A stretch of DNA of 12,263 nt from Lachnospiraceae bacterium UBA5895 (GTDB taxonomy: Bacteria; Bacillota; Clostridia; Lachnospirales; Lachnospiraceae): positions 1 to 12,263 of the forward strand of contig DJEP01000014.1 of assembly GCA_002431915.1 (NCBI GenBank), read 5' to 3'. Below are positions 5,344 to 12,263 of the stretch, piece after piece. The position numbers were made by a program, and so were the translations under genes. Under the pieces are notes generated by a model. That model did not search any database. It was not told where the DNA came from and worked only from the letters and a program-made list of their open reading frames with translations. Numbering within the stretch: position 1 is the first letter of the stretch; every line of letters starts with the position of its first letter.

Positions 5344-6720
5344 ATGGAAACAATTAAAGAATTAGAAGAAAGTAATACAAAACAGCAACTATTTTCAAAA
5401 GATGATCTGAAAAAATTGATTGTTCCTCTGTTATTTGAACAGGCGCTTGCCATCACTGTGGGTATGGCGGATACTGTCATGATCTCCTCCGCGGGAGAAG
5501 CGGCGGTCTCCGGCGTATCCCTGATTGATATGTTCAACAACCTGATTATCAGTGTGCTGGCGGCACTGGCTACCGGTGGTGCAGTGGTGACCTCTCAATT
5601 CCTCGGAGCCGGGAAAAAAGAGGATGCCTGCAAATCAGCAAAGCAATTGATCGTGTCCTCCGTATGCATTACTATCGGTATATCGATTTTGGTTATGGTG
5701 TTCTGCAACGGTATCATTTCCCTGTTTTTCGGTAAGATCGAAGCGGACGTATTCCATAATGCCGTGATCTACATGATGATCTCCGCGTTGTCCTTCCCTT
5801 TTCTTGCCTTGTACAATTCCTGTGCGGCGCTGTTCCGCTCCATGGGCAATTCCCAGATCACGTTAAAGGTCTCCGTGGTGGAAAATATCATCAACATCGG
5901 AGGAAACGCCCTGGGCGTCTATGTCCTTGGACTGGGCGTTGCAGGTGTGGCGATTCCTTCCCTGATTTCCCGTGCGGTGGCAGGATTTATTCTGTATCAT
6001 CTGCTGAAAAATCCGGTCAACGAAGTCCATTTGTTAAAAGAAAAATTCCGCATCGACTGGCCGGTGATCCGGAAGATTTTTTACATCGGTATTCCCAGTG
6101 GTATCGAGAACGGTATTTTCCAGTTGGGACGTGTCATCGTGGTGAGCATTATCGCGGGCTTCGGAACTGTGCAGATCGCTGCCAACGGTGTGGCGAACAG
6201 CTTAGACAGCATGGGATGCATCGTCGGACAGGCAATGAACCTGGCAATGATCACGGTGATTGGGCGCTGTGTCGGTGCCGGAGATTCCGGTCAGGTGCGG
6301 TATTATACAAAGAAACTGCTAAAGATTACCTACCTGTGTACGTTAGTGGTAAACAGTATCATTCTGCTGTGTCTGCCGTGGATTCTGAAATGCTACGGAT
6401 TAAGCCCGGAGACCACGCAGCTGTCCTACATTCTGGTCATGATCCACAACGGTATGGCGATGTTTTTGTGGCCTGCATCTTTTGTATTACCGAACATGCT
6501 TCGTGCCTGCAATGACGTGCGGTTTACCATGGTGCTGTCTATCCTCTCCATGTTCGTGTTCCGTATTGGATTCAGCTATATCATCGGCGTGAACATGGGC
6601 TACGGAGCCATCGGTGTCTGGATTGCCATGGTACTGGACTGGATCTTCCGCGTGATCTGCTTTGTGAGCAGATATTTGTCCGGACATTGGCTGAAGACAG
6701 CCGGACTGTCGGACAGATAA
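5344..6720 (+). CDS. MATE-family multidrug/toxin efflux transporter, 458 aa
   Basis: An integral membrane antiporter of the MATE family (NorM/DinF superfamily), expected to export cationic or other small compounds using a Na+ or H+ gradient. A short polar N-terminus of about 25 residues is followed by about 12 hydrophobic helices in two repeated halves. The first helix segment reads LLFEQALAITVGMADTVMIS, and VSGVSLIDMFNNLI and GGAVVTSQFLGAGKKEDA are typical of the first bundle. The second half contains GIPSGIENGIFQLGRVIVV and NGVANSLDSMGCIVGQAMN, the equivalent positions of the second bundle. Length is normal. The ribosome binding site is weak (GGG at 5332-5334, ten bases away), in keeping with translation coupled to the upstream TatD-family gene. 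Substrate cannot be deduced. Confidence 0.92.
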   Translation: METIKELEESNTKQQLFSKDDLKKLIVPLLFEQALAITVGMADTVMISSAGEAAVSGVSLIDMFNNLIISVLAALATGGAVVTSQFLGAGKKEDACKSAKQLIVSSVCITIGISILVMVFCNGIISLFFGKIEADVFHNAVIYMMISALSFPFLALYNSCAALFRSMGNSQITLKVSVVENIINIGGNALGVYVLGLGVAGVAIPSLISRAVAGFILYHLLKNPVNEVHLLKEKFRIDWPVIRKIFYIGIPSGIENGIFQLGRVIVVSIIAGFGTVQIAANGVANSLDSMGCIVGQAMNLAMITVIGRCVGAGDSGQVRYYTKKLLKITYLCTLVVNSIILLCLPWILKCYGLSPETTQLSYILVMIHNGMAMFLWPASFVLPNMLRACNDVRFTMVLSILSMFVFRIGFSYIIGVNMGYGAIGVWIAMVLDWIFRVICFVSRYLSGHWLKTAGLSDR

Positions 6721-6728
6721 CACCCCGG

Positions 6729-6757
6729 TTGTCCTCATATAGGGAGTCTGTTATAAT
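6729..6757 (+). promoter_or_regulatory. Promoter of aldose-epimerase-like gene
   Basis: TTGTCC (6729-6734), a 17-bp spacer and a perfect TATAAT (6752-6757) with a TGT extended -10 (6749-6751). Predicted start is near 6764. It begins nine bases after the MATE stop, so the downstream gene can be expressed apart from the preceding operon. Confidence 0.75.
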
Positions 6758-6764
6758 ACCTATA

Positions 6765-6780
6765 GCAGATAGAAATCTGC
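6765..6780 (+). other. Hairpin at the 5' end of the epimerase leader
   Basis: GCAGAT (6765-6770) and ATCTGC (6775-6780) pair perfectly around AGAA. The hairpin starts at the predicted 5' end of the mRNA and has no U-run, so it is not a terminator. It may stabilise the transcript, or the DNA palindrome may be an operator just downstream of the start site. Confidence 0.45.
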
Positions 6781-6806
6781 AAAATATATGAGGAGAGGTA
6801 TGTAAT

Positions 6807-7688
6807 ATGCAGGTAGTATTGGAAAATGAAGCTTTAAAGGTAACTATCAACAGCTTTGGGGCAGAGCTTGCAAGCATTCGGGGGAAAGCGACAGATACCG
6901 AGTATTTGTGGAATGCGGACGCAAAATTCTGGAAGAGGAGTGCACCGATACTGTTTCCCTTTGTGGGCAGTTTGAAAAATAAGGAATATCACTACGAAGG
7001 AAAGACCTATTCCATGGGTCAGCACGGTTTTGCCAGAGATATGGAGTTCGCCGTGGATGTACAGACTGAGACAGAAGCATGGTTTTCCCTGCAATCCAAT
7101 GAAGAGACCAAAGCAAAATTCCCGCTGGATTTTATCTTGAAGATTGGTTATGAATTAGAAGGAAAAGACCTGAAGGTTATCTGGCAGGTCGAGAATCCGG
7201 ATACGAAAACACTGTATTTTTCCATCGGCGGACACCCTGCATTTATGTGTCCTGTGGATGAAAAGGGAAAGCAGTCGGAGTATTATTTCAAGTTTGATAC
7301 CGACAAGGATCTGACCTACGGTCTGATTGCCGACGACGGACAGGGACTGATGGGGCAGGAAGAGAATGTATTGCCGGTGAAAAATGGCTATGCGCAGATC
7401 ACAGAGCACTTATTTGACCGGGATGCTCTGATCGTGGAGAACCGTCAGAGTTCTGTGGTGAGCCTGTGCACTCCGGACAAAAAGCCTTACCTCACAGTAA
7501 GTTTTGATGCTCCGTTATTCGGGCTGTGGTCTCCCGCAGGCAAGGGAGCACCGTTTATCTGCATCGAGCCCTGGTACGGCAGATGCGACCGGACCACCTT
7601 TGATGGCAGCCTGGAGCAGCGGGAGTATGGCAATACGCTGCAGGCAGGCGGGGTATTCCGCAGGGAGTACACTATTACTGTAGAATAG
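6807..7688 (+). CDS. Aldose 1-epimerase-like protein (LacX/YphB type), 293 aa
   Basis: A cytosolic galactose-mutarotase-like beta-sandwich protein that probably interconverts alpha and beta anomers of an aldose or sugar phosphate. The family layout is clear: INSFGAELASI near the N-terminus, APILFPFVG, YSMGQHGFARD with H73, FSIGGHPAF with H143 (equivalent to the catalytic acid of GalM) and FICIEPWYGRCD with E254 (equivalent to the catalytic base). Length fits the LacX-like branch, shorter than canonical GalM. AGGAGAGG (6791-6798) lies eight bases before the ATG. It has its own promoter and ends convergently with the beta-glucuronidase gene, sharing a terminator region. Substrate is unknown; the neighbouring glycosidases suggest a link with sugars or uronates. 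Confidence 0.9.
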   Translation: MQVVLENEALKVTINSFGAELASIRGKATDTEYLWNADAKFWKRSAPILFPFVGSLKNKEYHYEGKTYSMGQHGFARDMEFAVDVQTETEAWFSLQSNEETKAKFPLDFILKIGYELEGKDLKVIWQVENPDTKTLYFSIGGHPAFMCPVDEKGKQSEYYFKFDTDKDLTYGLIADDGQGLMGQEENVLPVKNGYAQITEHLFDRDALIVENRQSSVVSLCTPDKKPYLTVSFDAPLFGLWSPAGKGAPFICIEPWYGRCDRTTFDGSLEQREYGNTLQAGGVFRREYTITVE

Positions 7689-7790
7689 GAGCCTTTGATA
7701 TAGTATCTTAAACCCGATTGTCCGAGCGCGGGTAAAGAACCCATTGTGTATGTAACGTAGAGACTGGTCTGTGTCATGGCTAAAACATTG

Positions 7791-7827
7791 AAACAGCAGC
7801 GACGTGTCAGAAATCGCTGCTGTTTTT
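7791..7827 (+). terminator. Terminator between convergent genes
   Basis: A perfect 12-bp stem, AAACAGCAGCGA (7791-7802) with TCGCTGCTGTTT (7814-7825), closes an 11-nt loop and runs into TTTTT (7823-7827). It ends transcription from the epimerase side. On the minus strand the stem is followed by TTCAATGTTTT, so leftward termination of the glucuronidase mRNA is possible but weaker. The stretch 7689-7790 contains no ORF I would support, only a weak hairpin (7712-7733). Confidence 0.85.
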
Positions 7828-7839
7828 AAATGCATTTTC

Positions 7840-9666
7840 TTATGAATTATCGCTTTCCTTGTAATCAAAATTCGGAATATGCCCCCATCTGTCCCGAAAA
7901 TAATGGGCGGTCAGCTTCGGACGGCGGTCTCTGGTAAAAATGCCTTTCCGGTTGCCGTCAGCACGCATACAGCCCTGTAAGGTGGCATAATCGGCAAAAT
8001 TCCATGCCTGCTCTCCAATAAAGAAGTCTCTTCCATCGAAGGATTTGCTGTACATCTTATAAAGTGCTGTCTGAAATTCTTCACTCCACATCTCCGGCGC
8101 ACAGTTGTGAAGTCCGGCGAGGGTATCGGCGCCGTATTCCGTCATCATCACGGGTTTCCCGATCTTTTCCCAGAAATCCAGTTCGATATTCCAGGCGTAA
8201 GAAGCAGCCTCTAAGTCGCCGGACAGATTGTACCAGCCGTAATAACGGTTCAGGCAGACCACATCCATGGTCCTGGTGACGATGTCCTTTTCGTAATTAT
8301 TCTGGCAGCAGACGAAGGTCACGGGGCGGTTCTGCGGATCCAGGCTGTGGGTAAATTCATAGAGGGAATGCCAGTAATTATAGGCAGATTCCGGGAAATG
8401 CTCGGTATCAGGCTCATTTCCCATGGACCACATGACTACGCAGGGGTGGTTTTTGTCCCGCTCGATCAGATCCCGCAGTACCTGTTCATGATGCTCTCTT
8501 ATGGGGAAGGTCTTATAAGGATCGCAGTTTTCTCCGGCACCGATGCCCACCGCGGGAGTCTCGTCAATAATAACGATGCCCTCTCTGTCGCAGAGCCGGT
8601 AGATCTCCTCCGCATAGGGGTAGTGACTGGTTCGGAAGGAATTGGCATGGATCCAGTGCAGGAGGTTGATATCCTTTACATCGAGGCAGAGATCCAGGCC
8701 TCTTCCGCGGAAAAAGGAATCCTCATGCTTGCTGAAGCCCTTGAAATAAAAAGGTCTGCCATTGATTAAAAACTGCGTTCCTTTCACCTCTACGGTGCGG
8801 AAACCGAATTCTTCCGTATAGCAGTCATCCCCGTAATGCACTTCGGCTTTGTAGAGATATGGGGTTCCCGGATAGGGCTCCCAAAGATGGATCCGCGGAA
8901 CCCGAAGTGCCCCTTTCCGTCCGGTGGCTTTCGCATTACAGTTCCCTTCTGCATCTAGGATCTTTAAAGTGACATCAGCGTCACTATCTGCACCATCCGT
9001 GAGAATTTCATAATTTAAGATACCGGTGTCACCTTCAATAGACGGCACCAGAGTGATGTCTTTGATGTAAGAGACCGGAGTGCTGTAGATGCGCACCGGA
9101 CGGTTGATACCTGCAAAATTAAAGAAATCAAAATTCGGAAGATTCTGTTTTTTCCGCCACAGTTTCGCTGCTTCCACACTGGGAACCCCGGGATTGTCCG
9201 AGCCGAAGAAAGCGATATTGCCCTCGTTGCCGATTGGCAGGGTGCTGTGGCTGATCCGGTTGTCCACGGCGACGCCGATGGTGAGGCGTCCATCCTCCGG
9301 AATCGTATCTGTGATCTCGACTTCAAAGGGGAGAAAGCCGCCCTTGTGGGTCAGGATCAGTTTTCCGTTGAGATATACTTTGGCGGCATGGGTTACCGCA
9401 TCGAAGCGCAATACCTGACGCTGTCCGCTGTTCCCGCACAAAAATGCCGGAAACTCCACGGTACGCTGGTAATAGGCCCAGCCGTAATGATTCCGGTAAG
9501 CCGGGTCATCCTTCTGGTCATTATAAGAGGCCGGAACGCAGATCGGCTCCATCTCCTGCGGTGCCGCCCAGGTATCCCCCGGTTCCGTCTCATCACTTAA
9601 TTGGAATTGCCATATCCCTCCCAGATCGATCAAACTGCGGGAGCGGTTCATGATCGGATATAACAT
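7840..9666 (-). CDS. uidA: Beta-glucuronidase, GH2, 608 aa
   Basis: Hydrolyses beta-D-glucuronides to free glucuronate by a retaining mechanism. I start at the ATG at 9666: AAAGGAGG (9683-9676) lies nine bases upstream, and the protein then opens MLYPIMNRSRSLIDLGGIWQF like the E. coli enzyme. An N-terminal jelly-roll (about 1-180), an Ig-like domain (about 181-275) and a TIM barrel follow. Catalytic acid/base E418 (GNEPDTE), nucleophile E510 (MMTEYGAD) and the uronate-binding N-x-K motif N572/K574 (GNRKGIFTRDRRPK) are all present, near E. coli E413, E504, N566 and K568. The N-x-K motif separates true glucuronidases from galactosidases of GH2. The segment after DETPAVG (loop 1 region) is about 14 residues shorter than in E. 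coli. There is no signal peptide, so it acts in the cytosol on imported substrates. It is divergent from the GH28 gene. Confidence 0.95.
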   Translation of the reverse strand: MLYPIMNRSRSLIDLGGIWQFQLSDETEPGDTWAAPQEMEPICVPASYNDQKDDPAYRNHYGWAYYQRTVEFPAFLCGNSGQRQVLRFDAVTHAAKVYLNGKLILTHKGGFLPFEVEITDTIPEDGRLTIGVAVDNRISHSTLPIGNEGNIAFFGSDNPGVPSVEAAKLWRKKQNLPNFDFFNFAGINRPVRIYSTPVSYIKDITLVPSIEGDTGILNYEILTDGADSDADVTLKILDAEGNCNAKATGRKGALRVPRIHLWEPYPGTPYLYKAEVHYGDDCYTEEFGFRTVEVKGTQFLINGRPFYFKGFSKHEDSFFRGRGLDLCLDVKDINLLHWIHANSFRTSHYPYAEEIYRLCDREGIVIIDETPAVGIGAGENCDPYKTFPIREHHEQVLRDLIERDKNHPCVVMWSMGNEPDTEHFPESAYNYWHSLYEFTHSLDPQNRPVTFVCCQNNYEKDIVTRTMDVVCLNRYYGWYNLSGDLEAASYAWNIELDFWEKIGKPVMMTEYGADTLAGLHNCAPEMWSEEFQTALYKMYSKSFDGRDFFIGEQAWNFADYATLQGCMRADGNRKGIFTRDRRPKLTAHYFRDRWGHIPNFDYKESDNS

Positions 9667-9682
9667 GGTAGTAGTCCTCCTT

Positions 9683-9711
9683 TGCCCTGTAATTGCGATT
9701 ATTATAGGGCA
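9683..9711 (-). promoter_or_regulatory. Candidate -10 and operator of the beta-glucuronidase gene
   Basis: On the minus strand TATAAT (9706-9701) lies 34 bases upstream of the start codon. TGCCCT (9683-9688) and AGGGCA (9706-9711) form a 6-bp inverted repeat with 17 bases between; its outer arm touches the -10 and its other arm lies in the leader just before the Shine-Dalgarno. This is a good position for a repressor. No convincing -35 is seen at 16-18 bp, which suggests dependence on an activator, or another promoter further upstream. Confidence 0.45.
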
Positions 9712-9789
9712 GGACAAAAGGAAAATCCATGTCTTTATTTGCAGGAAATATGTTATTTTTTATACAGTTGCAGTATTGAAAAATCGGAA

Positions 9790-9799
9790 ATTCCGGAAT
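9790..9799. promoter_or_regulatory. Palindrome in the divergent intergenic region
   Basis: ATTCCGGAAT is a perfect 10-bp palindrome near the centre of the 259-base region between the glucuronidase and GH28 genes. It could be a regulator site serving both; no regulator gene in the window points to it. Confidence 0.25.
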
Positions 9800-9837
9800 A
9801 TACGGTTATGTCTGCATGTTTTACATAAGAAAATGAA

Positions 9838-9866
9838 TGGAAAAAACGGTCTGTTAATGCTAAAAT
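9838..9866 (+). promoter_or_regulatory. Candidate promoter of the GH28 gene
   Basis: TGGAAA (9838-9843), a 17-bp spacer and TAAAAT (9861-9866) preceded by TGC (extended -10). The -35 is poor, so activator control is likely. The start site would be near 9873, giving a leader of about 53 bases. Confidence 0.4.
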
Positions 9867-9925
9867 AATACAACAATGTGATGCAAAATTTGTAGCGATC
9901 AAGAATCACTGAGAGGGAGAACGGA

Positions 9926-11431
9926 ATGGAAGAACTGTATTTTACAGTATGTACTACGGCAGACACAGCGGAATTATATTGGGATAAGACGGAAGGTGCG
10001 GAAATCTCTTGCAAATATGAGGTTTTCCTGGACGGAACCTGCGTGGCGGCAACGGAGAAGACTCATTTTACACTGACGGCATTACAGCCGGAGCAAAGTT
10101 ACAGGGCGGAAATCCGGCAGAATAAAAAAACGATCGGAGCCCTTACTTTTGAAACAAAAAAGCTCCTCCGCCGCATCAACGTGACGGAAGAACCTTACCT
10201 TGCCAAAGGAGACGGGAAAACGATGAATACCGTCGCCTTACAGAGGGTTTTCGATGATTGCAGCGCAGAAGAGGAAGTTTATTTTCCTGCGGGTATCTAT
10301 CTGACGGGAGCGTTGAATCTTCACAGCAATCTGACAATCTATTTTGAGGAGGGTGCCGTTCTGCAGGGAAGCGAAGCACCGGAAGATTATCTTCCGCGGA
10401 TCTGGAGCCGCTTTGAGGGCGTGGAGCAGGAATGCTACCGGAGCCTGTTAAATGCGGGAACCCTGGACCACACCTCGGGACCCAATTGCAGAAATATTCT
10501 GATTTACGGAAAGGGAATTATCAGCGGAGGTGGCAGAGAACTGGCGGACCGCACCATTGAGCAGGAGCGGAAGAAACTGGCGGATTATCTGGCACAAAAC
10601 GCCGAACTGGTGGCAAGCTGTGAGAATGACCGCACCATTCCCGGCCGGGTACGTGGGAGACTGATTAATCTGAGTAATTGCGAACATGTACGGATTACCG
10701 GACTGACGCTGCAAAATGGTCCGGCGTGGAATGTGCACATGATTTATTGCAATGATATCGTGACGGATCATTGTGTACTGCATTCTCAGGGCATCTGGAA
10801 CGGGGATGGCTGGGATCCGGATTCTTCGGAGAACTGTACTCTGTTTGCAACGCGATTTGAGACCCACGACGATTCCGTAGCCATCAAATCGGGGAAGAAT
10901 CCGGAGGGCAACGAGATCAACCGTCCTACAAGACAGATCCGCGTGTTTGACTGCTACAGTGTATGCGGGCACGGAATCTGTATCGGAAGTGAGATGTCCG
11001 GTGGTGTAGAGAATGTGAAGATCTGGGATTGCAGTGTGGCGGCGTCCTACAGCGGTATCGAGATCAAAGGCACACCACAGCGAGGTGGATATGTCCGGAA
11101 TGTCTCCGTGAGGGATTGCAGCTTTCCACGCCTGATGATCCACTCGGTTCCCTATAACAATGACGGCGTACCGGCGGAGGAAGAGCCGGTGTTTGAGAAT
11201 CTTCATTTTGAGCGGATGGAACTTACCGGCATCCGGATGGGACACGGAGATCCGGTAACGGTGGATCCCATTGAAATCGAGGGGTTCCGCTCCCCGGGAC
11301 ATGCGATCCGGAATGTTACGCTGCGGGACTGCACATTGCCGCAGGATGCCAATATTCGTCTTGCCTGGTACGAGAACCTGACATTGCAAAGCATACATAG
11401 TAAAAACAGCATCACATCAGAAGAAATATGA
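9926..11431 (+). CDS. GH28 polygalacturonase-like glycosidase with N-terminal FnIII-like domain, 501 aa
   Basis: Predicted to hydrolyse alpha-1,4-galacturonan or related pectin oligomers by inversion. Residues 1-78 look like a fibronectin type III fold (AELYWD, YEVFLDG, LTALQPEQSYRAEI). A right-handed parallel beta-helix follows, from GDGKTMNTVALQ (95-106) to the end. GH28 catalytic residues are visible: NGDGWD with D294 and D297, HDDS with D315/D316, and GHG 348-350. The usual R-I-K motif appears as E-I-K (GIEIKG, 377-382), so the arginine is replaced. This may mark an exo-acting or different uronide specificity. No signal peptide is seen, so it should be cytosolic and act on imported oligosaccharides. 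GAGGGAG at 9913-9919 precedes the ATG. It is divergent from the beta-glucuronidase gene, and both may belong to one uronide-utilisation regulon. Confidence 0.9.
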   Translation: MEELYFTVCTTADTAELYWDKTEGAEISCKYEVFLDGTCVAATEKTHFTLTALQPEQSYRAEIRQNKKTIGALTFETKKLLRRINVTEEPYLAKGDGKTMNTVALQRVFDDCSAEEEVYFPAGIYLTGALNLHSNLTIYFEEGAVLQGSEAPEDYLPRIWSRFEGVEQECYRSLLNAGTLDHTSGPNCRNILIYGKGIISGGGRELADRTIEQERKKLADYLAQNAELVASCENDRTIPGRVRGRLINLSNCEHVRITGLTLQNGPAWNVHMIYCNDIVTDHCVLHSQGIWNGDGWDPDSSENCTLFATRFETHDDSVAIKSGKNPEGNEINRPTRQIRVFDCYSVCGHGICIGSEMSGGVENVKIWDCSVAASYSGIEIKGTPQRGGYVRNVSVRDCSFPRLMIHSVPYNNDGVPAEEEPVFENLHFERMELTGIRMGHGDPVTVDPIEIEGFRSPGHAIRNVTLRDCTLPQDANIRLAWYENLTLQSIHSKNSITSEEI

Positions 11432-11462
11432 GAAGAACGTAAAAAACTATAAGGAATACAGG

Positions 11463-11499
11463 AAAAGCTTCGGGAACGGACAAGAAACCGAAGCTTTTT
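11463..11499 (+). terminator. Intrinsic terminator of the GH28 gene
   Basis: AAAAGCTTCGG (11463-11473) pairs perfectly with CCGAAGCTTTT (11488-11498) around a 14-nt loop, ending in TTTTT (11495-11499). It lies 32 bases after the GH28 stop codon. The adenines on the left arm also give a U-run on the other strand, so it could work both ways. Confidence 0.85.
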
Positions 11500-11525
11500 G
11501 GTGCCGTTACAATTTCTGACACATA

Positions 11526-11555
11526 TGATATTCAATATAAATTTATCGAATATCA
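11526..11555. promoter_or_regulatory. Inverted repeat, candidate operator
   Basis: TGATATTC (11526-11533) and GAATATCA (11548-11555) form a perfect 8-bp inverted repeat with 14 bases between, ending 11 bases before the -35 of the DUF2975 promoter. The interior holds a second palindrome, ATAAATTTAT (11537-11546). The region is very AT-rich, so some symmetry is expected by chance. The partial HTH gene at the right end is a natural candidate to bind it. Confidence 0.4.
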
Positions 11556-11566
11556 ATAAAATTATA

Positions 11567-11595
11567 TTGACATTCGTACAATAGAGTGATATGTT
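11567..11595 (+). promoter_or_regulatory. Promoter of the DUF2975/HTH operon
   Basis: A perfect TTGACA (11567-11572), a 17-bp spacer and TATGTT (11590-11595) with a TGA extended -10 (11587-11589). Initiation near 11602 gives a short leader of about 26 bases to the ATG at 11628. Confidence 0.75.
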
Positions 11596-11627
11596 AAGGC
11601 TATCAGGAAGGAAAGAGGTAATTCATT

Positions 11628-12113
11628 ATGGAGAAGAGAGAGTTGTCGGAAAAGGAGCTGCGGGAGAAAAAGTTCACGCTGGCGAAGGGGACGAAGTATC
11701 TGTTGGATTTCATGTTCTATGTGGGAATCCTGGTGACGTTAAGTCTGCCGTTCAGCCTGAAATACATAGGAAAGTATCTGGAAGCGGTAGAAGGGAATTA
11801 CCTCCCGGCGGTGATTATATTTGCAATCCTGGGAGTGCTGGCCCTGCTGTTGATCAATGAGCTGCGCAAAATGTTCCGCACGGTGTTGGCGGAGGATTGT
11901 TTTGTGCCGGAAAATGTGGCGAGCCTCCGCAGAATGGGAGACTTAAGCTTTTTCATAGCGACCATGAGTGCGGTACGATGCGTGGTATACCTGACTATCG
12001 CTATGCTGGTGATCATTCTGGTATTCATCATCGCAGGTATGTTCAGCAAGGTATTGGCCATGGTATTTGAAGAAGCCGTGCGCTACAAGGAAGAAAATGA
12101 CTTAACGATCTAA
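11628..12113 (+). CDS. DUF2975-family membrane protein, 161 aa
   Basis: An integral membrane protein of unknown function. AAAGAGG (11612-11618) lies nine bases before the ATG. A charged N-terminus of about 20 residues precedes four hydrophobic segments, near 24-43, 60-77, 107-122 and 123-140. Between the second and third is EDCFVPENVASLRRMG, matching the conserved soluble motif of the DUF2975 family. DUF2975 genes are commonly followed by a small Cro/C1-type HTH gene (YozG-like), which is what follows here. The pair may act as a membrane-associated regulatory module, but no function is established. Confidence 0.82.
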   Translation: MEKRELSEKELREKKFTLAKGTKYLLDFMFYVGILVTLSLPFSLKYIGKYLEAVEGNYLPAVIIFAILGVLALLLINELRKMFRTVLAEDCFVPENVASLRRMGDLSFFIATMSAVRCVVYLTIAMLVIILVFIIAGMFSKVLAMVFEEAVRYKEENDLTI

Positions 12114-12155
12114 AAGCGCATGAACGGAGAAATAGCGCGGTCAAACGGCGCTTTT
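12112..12155 (+). terminator. Hairpin between DUF2975 and HTH genes, possible attenuator
   Basis: AAAAGCGC (12112-12119), which begins inside the stop codon, pairs with GCGCTTTT (12148-12155). A competing shorter stem uses AGCGC (12134-12138) with GCGCT (12148-12152). The U-run is only four long and is followed by AATGG, so readthrough into the HTH gene at 12181 is likely. The hairpin may reduce expression of the second gene. Confidence 0.4.
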
Positions 12156-12180
12156 AATGGTAAATAGAAAGGCAGCAATT

Positions 12181-12263
12181 ATGGGAATCATTGTAAATCT
12201 GGATGTAATGATGGCAAAGCGGAAGATCAGTCTGACGGAACTGGCGAATCAGGTGGATCTGAC
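12181..12263 (+). CDS. Cro/C1-type HTH regulator, N-terminal fragment
   Basis: The gene runs off the right edge; 27 complete codons are visible. AGAAAGG (12166-12172) lies eight bases before the ATG. The peptide contains MMAKRKISLTELANQVDL, the first helices of a lambda-repressor-like HTH (K-x-S-L-T-E-L-A pattern). Small regulators of this type follow DUF2975 genes in many Firmicutes. It lies 67 bases after the DUF2975 stop and is probably cotranscribed. It may repress its own operon through the inverted repeat at 11526-11555. Confidence 0.8.
   Translation, partial: MGIIVNLDVMMAKRKISLTELANQVDL

Noticed and set aside
4301..5353. 350-codon open frame on the minus strand
   Set aside because: It lies antisense to the helicase C-terminus and the whole TatD-family gene, both with intact catalytic motifs. 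It shows no recognisable domain and is explained by codon bias of the true genes.
6706..6716. CTGTCGGACAG as a third FadR-like operator before the epimerase promoter
   Set aside because: It differs at both outer positions from TNGTNNNACNA and encodes the last residues of the MATE protein; most likely coincidence.
8347..8769. 140-codon plus-strand open frame
   Set aside because: It is antisense to the beta-glucuronidase barrel, which has all catalytic residues in frame.
10448..11398. 316-codon open frame on the minus strand
   Set aside because: It is fully antisense to the GH28 catalytic domain and has no recognisable domain.
1..12263. CRISPR array, complete insertion sequence or integrase gene
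   Set aside because: No regularly spaced repeats, transposase or recombinase coding sequence is seen in any frame; the mobile-element case rests only on the tRNA remnant and its neighbours.

Overview
The window looks like a chromosomal segment of a gut-type low-GC Firmicute, most likely a Lachnospiraceae member. The reasons are AGGAGG-type ribosome binding sites, the gene families present (SWIM-SNF2 helicase, TatD, MATE, cytosolic GH2 glucuronidase, GH28, DUF2975 with a small HTH regulator) and moderate, uneven base composition. The organism call is an inference from style; no marker gene is present.

Left end (1-830): a small unknown membrane protein, then a 580-base stretch with no long gene but dense in signals. 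It holds two FadR/GntR-like operator palindromes, a strong rightward promoter for a short RNA of about 60 nt, a bidirectional terminator, and a 28-codon leftward ORF for a one-helix membrane peptide with its own promoter and Shine-Dalgarno. A 22-base direct repeat (20/22 identical) lies in the short RNA and across the start of the peptide ORF. The short RNA can therefore pair with the peptide mRNA at its start codon. This is the architecture of a type I toxin-antitoxin locus of the par/Fst kind (convergent RNAs, shared terminator, direct repeats), and it is the main discovery candidate here. Just to its right is the 3' part of a tRNA-Lys gene without a 5' half. That suggests an attachment-site remnant, so the toxin-antitoxin locus may sit at the edge of an integrated element.

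Central left (831-6720): an apparent operon of a 1233-residue SWIM/SNF2 helicase, a TatD-family metallohydrolase and a MATE efflux transporter, all rightward with gaps of 14-20 bases.

Central right (6729-11499): carbohydrate genes. An aldose-1-epimerase-like gene with its own promoter converges on a cytosolic beta-glucuronidase, with a terminator hairpin between them. The glucuronidase is divergent from a cytosolic GH28 polygalacturonase-like enzyme, across a 259-base regulatory region. Together they would act on imported uronic-acid-containing oligosaccharides or glucuronides; no transporter or regulator for them is in the window.

Right end (11500-12263): a DUF2975 membrane protein with a strong promoter and an upstream 8-bp inverted repeat, followed by the start of a Cro/C1-type HTH regulator cut by the window edge.
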